Translations under genes and position numbers: made by a program
In this document: positions 8,901-12,303 of the stretch, piece after piece
How the letters are laid out: the number at the start of each line of letters is the position of its first letter
Position numbering within the stretch: the stretch's first letter is position 1
Notes under the pieces: generated by a model
Databases searched by the model: none
Told to the model about the DNA's origin: nothing
Seen by the model: the letters and a program-made list of their open reading frames with translations, nothing else
NCBI GenBank assembly: GCA_946414975.1
Contig: CAMKQS010000045.1
Coordinates: 1-12,303 of the forward strand
Source of the DNA: an uncultured Caryophanales bacterium
GTDB taxonomy: Bacteria; Bacillota_I; Bacilli_A; RF39; UBA660
DNA: 12,303 nt
Direction: 5' to 3'

Positions 8901-10613
8901 TTTTATAACACACTTTAAATTCTTATCATATAAATATTTAATATAATTTTTATATTCATATATTATTTTGCTATTTATATTACAATAATAAAATGTTGTT
9001 TTTAATTCATCTGGTGCATTCTTATCCATAAATATACTAGGATATCTTTCTCTAAATGGCCCTTCTACCTTATCTAAATTCCCTAAATATATATTTCCAT
9101 GATACATAAGTTGTTCAATCCATTCAACAACTGAATTACAAAAATCATTATAATTTATCATATTTGCATTTAATTTTTCTTTACGATTTGTTAAAACAAC
9201 ATAAACTTGTTTTAGAATGTCACGAGGAGAATCTAATGATAATATGCCTGTTTCGTTACATAATTTTTCTAAATTATTTATATTAAAAGTATCTAAAACT
9301 TTATGTTGCTCATCATCTAAAACTAAGTCATACCTAGAATGATGAAAAAAATCATTAATTGTATTATATGAACTTATTATATTGATATTCATAGAATTAA
9401 AATTACTATGAAGTATATATTTTTTCTTACCATTAATATCCATATAACTTTCTATAAGATATTGATGTTTATAAATATAATTTTTTATTACTTTTAAAAA
9501 CCATCTTTCAAAACTATCGTTATTTAAATTAGTAGGAATATCTTTGCAATAATCTTTAAAAAAATAAATACTAGCATCATTAAAATATTCAAATACATCA
9601 TGATGATATTTTAAAATTAATCTAAGTGGTTCATATCCTACTTGATTAGCAAAGTTTATTACATTCTTATTAAACCTAGAGATAAAATAAACAAATGGAG
9701 CACCTTTAAATAGGTCAATATACTCAAGAAAATCATCGTAATTAACACTTTTTGAATACCAATCATTTCTTAAAAAATCCGGCATATTAACATTTCTTAA
9801 GTATATCTCTTCATGATTTTCTTTATATTTCTCTGGAGCATTATTTATAAGAATCCAATCAGGATCATATGGTGTCTTCTTTAGTATAGATTTAGTTAAA
9901 ATATTATCTAAATATTTAGCAACACTATTAACGCTAATAACTTCAAGTACTTTCATAAATGTACTATCAAAATCTTGTAAATTGTTGCCTACCTTATATT
10001 CATATAATACTTTAAAAATACTTTCAGCATATTCATAATCATCATGATAGTATTCATATAACTCTAGTGCTCTAGTAAACCCTAAACAGTTTATAAATTC
10101 AATGTAATGTATATCATTATTTAAATGTTTAACAATGTTTTTGTCTCTTAATTCTTTTAATTGCTCAAAATCTAAACTGACTAAATCATCAAAAGTTAAT
10201 AAAGCACCATCGTATTTATCTTTAATAGATTTAGAAAATCTATTTGATAAAAATATATCAGAATTATCTAAATAAACTTGCCTATCAAATGTCATTTCAA
10301 ATGTTTTTCCTTCAATTGATTTTAGATTAATAATTTTACAGTTTCTAAAATCAGCATATCCATTAATATCCATATAATTAAAATTAATTGTAGCATTAGT
10401 TTTTGAAAAATCAGCAATATGATTTTCATCACTTACAATTGTTAAGCCTTGCCATTTGTTTGGAAAAATACGTCCTAAATCATAAGATAATAAATTATTT
10501 AAAGTTTTATAGTATTCATCTAATACATCATTACCATCATTTATTTTATTTACAAGATTAATTAGTTTTTCCTTATACTCTAAAAAAGTATCCTGATTCA
10601 TTACCCCGTTCAT
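5943..10613 (-). CDS. Giant repeat protein A with DCCQ/QSWVWR core (1556 residues)
   Basis: First gene of the four-gene unit. ATG 10613 has GAGGGG eight bases upstream; a second ATG four codons on has poorer spacing. There is no signal peptide or membrane segment. Regions in order: an N-terminal helical part aligning with D (FPNKWQGLTIV to LIPAKLWDGIRIL). Next is a segment at about 68-170 absent from D, with DINGYADFRNCKIINL and LTFDDL. Degenerate repeats follow at about 257-345, 519-615, 658-757 and 819-920. From about 936 it matches D closely (GRFIP, LLKLAYAFG, HSLFGRF, NIQRNF). The core carries D1233-C1234-C1235-Q1236, C1245, H1248, DGRVFVV, Q1270-SWVWR and FDNIE ending at E1286. The tail ends in a K/E-rich helix. 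Core identity with D is far higher than in the repeats, pointing to an active site or partner surface. Family and function are unrecognised. A GNAT-like reading of the core (strands FVVKD, GNIIAQSW, CFDNIE, then a helix) is possible, but no acetyl-CoA loop is evident. Confidence 0.92.
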   Translation of the reverse strand: MNGVMNQDTFLEYKEKLINLVNKINDGNDVLDEYYKTLNNLLSYDLGRIFPNKWQGLTIVSDENHIADFSKTNATINFNYMDINGYADFRNCKIINLKSIEGKTFEMTFDRQVYLDNSDIFLSNRFSKSIKDKYDGALLTFDDLVSLDFEQLKELRDKNIVKHLNNDIHYIEFINCLGFTRALELYEYYHDDYEYAESIFKVLYEYKVGNNLQDFDSTFMKVLEVISVNSVAKYLDNILTKSILKKTPYDPDWILINNAPEKYKENHEEIYLRNVNMPDFLRNDWYSKSVNYDDFLEYIDLFKGAPFVYFISRFNKNVINFANQVGYEPLRLILKYHHDVFEYFNDASIYFFKDYCKDIPTNLNNDSFERWFLKVIKNYIYKHQYLIESYMDINGKKKYILHSNFNSMNINIISSYNTINDFFHHSRYDLVLDDEQHKVLDTFNINNLEKLCNETGILSLDSPRDILKQVYVVLTNRKEKLNANMINYNDFCNSVVEWIEQLMYHGNIYLGNLDKVEGPFRERYPSIFMDKNAPDELKTTFYYCNINSKIIYEYKNYIKYLYDKNLKCVIKGNFEFLMENDIISTEENFLEYYSNRFGNPALLEIFTKYGFVFKRIGFSCLFSLNENMSKEEIDNKIVEYIYIRIIDYRKDGYIVYKDLKDVPEFYNKYPQIFLTEEDIELLNSKYKKSTVKNIEDEFYDYCIDSTFIQQYPILIDILKNKNLQLIMDSRNNYNTSSSDNNFYYSDYDIYYNLISYLGNETYLKALYKYGPYLENAQEYLSDAFFDSKNSLEKGEPLEYYCTAIEDAIVKYCYLGGNYYRHDAPEFLKKNHPELFLDENAPDILHYSYYPNLSNDINFNTISIHPEWLPYLKDKRISQVFLRNRQYDKDIITHYFNILGENDGLKLGFRYPDIINKMLHSKESVDLVKRWYDKTGGRFIPNNVVMQAFDISEADKFLANGRKWSKLMSIKEFSYSDETVDALLKLAYAFGIFDNDSKGYNQLYELLTTSPKTISKETYELLKEKEDNSYIFREVRNALGIKGDKLIDKIYTKKNDSEYELTIEKNVNKDVFSTLNICLTVAINYPVLTGFKAHSLFGRFKLQYDPKFREFLFNNLSTILSNDKYSKNIASIQRNFKNICAINSNRKLTLDMALNYVSTIKYSELDTVNDNVARISSIAGYEQEEFSVLQNIYNYGKQRVYSSIPRIESKTDEFYYEMLRLDDPLALAIGTLTDCCQELGDQAEWCMQHSMTSTDGRVFVVKDFEGNIIAQSWVWRNKNTICFDNIEIPDKVFERYEGEYIAKKVYDIYKQAALEIIEKDKEKYKELLDNKVITEDEYSKFILNKVTVGLGYNDIADVIRDNAKKDTNIVHPLDYKGPVKLTYGPYTNDSKEQYVLESVDNSVIHGGRNLAVFNDEYKILDEYSLDSKELLNIISFDRLKYDYSEISEYFEEDSIPMKAISKTYNCNISDTKVLKSANFVIIYSVNDNIIKLYDIIINDKVEINGKKVDITNIVEEQLSLALKQIINNSKFDTIELDSDAKELFDSAIKIENQIKIK
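7854..9845 (-). repeat. Degenerate protein repeats in A (about four units)
   Basis: Four related units are anchored near residues 268, 525, 670 and 832, separated by about 257, 145 and 162 residues. Visible cores are PFRERYPSIFMDKNAPDEL, EFYNKYPQIFLTEED, FLKKNHPELFLDENAPDIL and the weaker KYKENHEEIYL. Later landmarks in each unit are a short helix with a YL or PEWL pair and an LGNE/FGN-x-L-x-KYG helix. The second unit here (PFR-x-[KR]YPSIF) is the closest match to the first unit of D, so the repeats existed before the A/D duplication. Confidence 0.55.
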
Positions 10614-10640
10614 TGCTTCATCCCCTCATTTAACACTTAT

Positions 10641-10649
10641 ATTTTATCA
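10641..10649 (-). promoter_or_regulatory. Probable extended -10 promoter for the A-B-C-D unit
   Basis: The minus strand reads TGATAAAAT, a TG-N-TAAAAT extended -10 element, about 28 bases before ATG 10613. It would give a leader of roughly 20 bases containing the GAGGGG site. No convincing -35 hexamer is seen 17 bases upstream, which is tolerable for an extended -10 promoter. Its place immediately after the terminator of the preceding unit supports it. In such AT-rich DNA chance matches are common. Confidence 0.45.
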
Positions 10650-10677
10650 TGTTTTTTATTATTATTCTATTATTTAT

Positions 10678-10702
10678 AAAAAAAGATATGTTAAAACATA
10701 TC
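10678..10702 (-). terminator. Rho-independent terminator after the folD-nuclease unit
   Basis: On the minus strand GATATGTT-TT-AACATATC forms a perfect eight-pair stem, probably with its inner pairs open, followed directly by seven T residues. It lies 50 bases after the nuclease stop codon. The stem is AT-rich and therefore weak, as is common in low-GC genomes. It separates the folD-nuclease unit from the A-B-C-D unit. Confidence 0.75.
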
Positions 10703-10751
10703 CTAATTTTATAACACTAACACATTAATTAATACTTAATATATTTTCTGT

Positions 10752-11510
10752 TTATTCAAAACTTGCTTCTAAAATCATATCTTGAGTAATTGGCTTTGAT
10801 AAGTCATATAACTTACCATCCAATGTCCATCCCGCAAATGTTTTTCCTTTAGATTTTGGATTACTAATAACACTTACTCTACTACCATTATTAACTTCTA
10901 TTTCATCCAATACTTTAACGTTCTTAAATAATACAATATATTTTTTATTTTTATAATTTTTTACTCTATATTCATTATACAAATTAATTTTATTTTCTAT
11001 TGCTTTTTTCTCTGATTTATATAATTTATCTAAATAAGTAAGATTTGTATAAACATATTCAACATAAGCATATCCGTTTTCAATAAGTAATTCTTGAAGA
11101 AGATTATCATCTACATATACCCATACTAAATGTCTTTTATATTTATCAGTTTTCATACTAGTCTTTTCATAACTAACATAAATATTTTTTGCACTTTTTA
11201 ATTTTTTACAAGTATAATTACTAGCATCTTTTCCATATCTTTCTACAACTGGATTTACCTCAGGTGTGTTAATTCCAAGAAATCTATAAGTATAAACATT
11301 ACCGTTTTCTTTAAATTGTACAGTATCACCATCAATACAGTTTACAAGTTCTACTTTTATTTTTTTTGTTGTTTTACTATCATTACTAATAACATTATTA
11401 GCACTCTTCAAATACTTATTAAAATCAATATGATAAACACCTGATACTACAGCAATAAATAATACAAGTAAAAAACCAAAAATTATTTTAAATGAATTTG
11501 AAAATTTCAT
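10752..11510 (-). CDS. Exported or membrane-anchored thermonuclease (SNase fold) with InlB-type B-repeat tail
   Basis: A protein of 252 residues predicted to hydrolyse DNA or RNA outside the membrane. Residues 9-25 form a hydrophobic helix after a lysine-containing start: a signal anchor or signal peptide with no clear cleavage box. The staphylococcal-nuclease domain spans about 51-185. IDGDTV (D60, D62) supplies metal ligands, R76 in TYRFLG corresponds to SNase R35, E84 in NTPE to E43, and R126 in DKYKRHL to R87. The third metal-side aspartate, D40 in SNase, is asparagine (N81). Residues about 191-252 (VLFKN, VNNG, GKTFAGW, YDLSKPIT, ILEASF) match the beta-grasp InlB B-repeat/Listeria-Bacteroides repeat pattern found on surface proteins. 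Its ATG overlaps the TGA of folD by four bases and has only a weak AAGAAA-type ribosome site, so translation is probably coupled to folD. The likely role is extracellular nucleic-acid degradation for nutrients or matrix handling. Confidence 0.92.
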   Translation of the reverse strand: MKFSNSFKIIFGFLLVLFIAVVSGVYHIDFNKYLKSANNVISNDSKTTKKIKVELVNCIDGDTVQFKENGNVYTYRFLGINTPEVNPVVERYGKDASNYTCKKLKSAKNIYVSYEKTSMKTDKYKRHLVWVYVDDNLLQELLIENGYAYVEYVYTNLTYLDKLYKSEKKAIENKINLYNEYRVKNYKNKKYIVLFKNVKVLDEIEVNNGSRVSVISNPKSKGKTFAGWTLDGKLYDLSKPITQDMILEASFE

Positions 11511-12303
11511 TTTTTCTTATTCTGATAACAATAAATTGCATTTTTTATAAGCATAGTAACAGTCATTGGACCTACACCGCCTGGAGTTTTAGTTATTAAT
11601 GATACTTTGTCAATTACGTTATCAAAATCTACATCTCCACTTATTTTTCCTGTATCATAATTAACTCCAACATCAATAACAACCGCACCATCTTTAACCA
11701 TATCTTTAGTAATAATATTATTTACACCTGTTGCACTTACTAAAATATCGGCATCACGTGTATATTTTTCTAAATCTAATGTTTTAGAATGACAAACTGT
11801 TACTGTTGCATTTTCATTTAAGAATAGTTGGATTAGTGGCTTACAAGTTAGTTTTCCTCTACCTACTAATACTACATGTTTTGATTCTATCTCTACATTA
11901 CTTCTTTTTAACATTTCTATTACTGCCATTGCAGTACAAGGGACTAAAGTCTTCCTGCCACTTATTAATCTTCCTGCATTTATATCTGTAAGCCCATCAA
12001 TATCTTTACTATTAATTATTGTATTAATTAATCTTTTTTCATTATACCCATCAGGGAGTGGTAATTGTACAATAATTCCATTAACATATTCATCATTATT
12101 TAACTCTTTTATTTTATTAATAACAGTTAATTCTGATGTGCCTAACTCATACTTAAAATGTCTAAAATATATACCTACTTCATCACAAGCCTTTTCTTTT
12201 GCTTTAATATACGAATTGCTAGCATCATTATCCCCAATTTGAATAACTGCAATAGATGGTTTAATCATTTCAAATTTTATACTTTGTTTTAATTCAGCTC
12301 TAA
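11507..12303 (-). CDS. folD: Bifunctional methylenetetrahydrofolate dehydrogenase/cyclohydrolase FolD (5' end cut off)
   Basis: The cytoplasmic enzyme interconverts 5,10-methylene-, methenyl- and 10-formyl-tetrahydrofolate using NADP(H). In frame the protein already reads RAELKQSIKFEM before the ATG at 12268, and LRAELK-like sequence is normal near the FolD N-terminus. That ATG is therefore internal, and the true start lies beyond the right edge, perhaps 15-20 residues away. In-window numbering from the first full codon: Y31 and K35 (YIKAK, the catalytic YxxxK), Q79 in VQLPLP, D102 in DIDGLTDINAG, PCTA near 122, GRGKLTCKP from 147 in the nucleotide-binding region, and PGGVGPMT at 240-247. The two variations are PCTA for the usual PCTP and GRGKLTCKP for the usual GRSxxVGxP. 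Catalytic residues are intact, so it should be active, though cofactor preference may differ. The gene ends in TGA overlapping the nuclease start. Confidence 0.96.
   Translation of the reverse strand, partial: RAELKQSIKFEMIKPSIAVIQIGDNDASNSYIKAKEKACDEVGIYFRHFKYELGTSELTVINKIKELNNDEYVNGIIVQLPLPDGYNEKRLINTIINSKDIDGLTDINAGRLISGRKTLVPCTAMAVIEMLKRSNVEIESKHVVLVGRGKLTCKPLIQLFLNENATVTVCHSKTLDLEKYTRDADILVSATGVNNIITKDMVKDGAVVIDVGVNYDTGKISGDVDFDNVIDKVSLITKTPGGVGPMTVTMLIKNAIYCYQNKKK

Noticed and set aside
10706..10717. Second promoter-like stretch (TGTTATAAAAT) upstream of the terminator hairpin
   Set aside because: It has no -35 partner, and a transcript from it would run straight into the terminator. 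An attenuator is conceivable but unsupported.
12266..12268. ATG at 12268 as the folD start
   Set aside because: The upstream in-frame residues RAELKQSIKFE are typical FolD sequence, so the reading frame continues past the window edge.
1..12303. Recoded genome with TGA as tryptophan
   Set aside because: Tryptophans in the conserved motifs are TGG, folD ends at TGA exactly where FolD should end, and over 9 kb of frames stay open under the standard code.
1..12303. CRISPR arrays, tRNA or rRNA genes, insertion sequences
   Set aside because: No regularly spaced direct repeats, cloverleaf-like segments, transposase motifs or terminal inverted repeats were seen. Nearly all the sequence is coding on the minus strand.

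Overview
The window is very AT-rich, and every gene I can support lies on the minus strand, so transcription runs from the right end to the left. The low GC content, the clear GGAGG-type ribosome-binding sites and a firmicute-style FolD suggest an uncultured low-GC Firmicute (Bacilli or Clostridia relative), probably host-associated. Tryptophan is TGG throughout, folD ends in TGA, and the reading frames stay open under the standard code, so a Mycoplasma-type recoded genome is unlikely. The taxonomy is inference.

Right part (about 10.7-12.3 kb): the 3' portion of folD (folate one-carbon metabolism) overlaps by four bases (ATGA) a gene for an exported or membrane-anchored thermonuclease. That nuclease carries an extra C-terminal domain resembling the Listeria/Bacteroides InlB B-repeat. 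A short perfect hairpin followed by seven T residues ends this unit at about 10.68-10.70 kb.

Left part (1-10.65 kb): a separate, tightly packed transcription unit starts from a probable extended -10 promoter just beyond the terminator. It holds four genes with gaps of 9, 17 and 13 bases. They are a 1556-residue giant protein (A), a 103-residue small protein (B), a 556-residue predicted zinc metallopeptidase (C), and a second giant protein (D) that runs off the left edge after 1306 residues. A and D are paralogues. Both have a long middle region of degenerate, helix-rich repeats built around an 'xxYPxIFhDxxAPDELxxxFY' theme. Both also share a nearly invariant core with the signature DCCQ...HSM...QSWVWR...FDNIE. 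C has HENGH followed by NETINDIF, the thermolysin-type gluzincin arrangement.

I do not know a described system with this composition. The two signature-bearing giants bracket a small protein and a protease, which invites the idea of a multi-component accessory system (defence, conflict or protein processing). The sequence shows only the architecture and conserved candidate active-site residues; the function is unproven. The only intergenic stretch longer than a few dozen bases is 10614-10751. I see no RNA genes, CRISPR arrays, insertion sequences or attachment sites.
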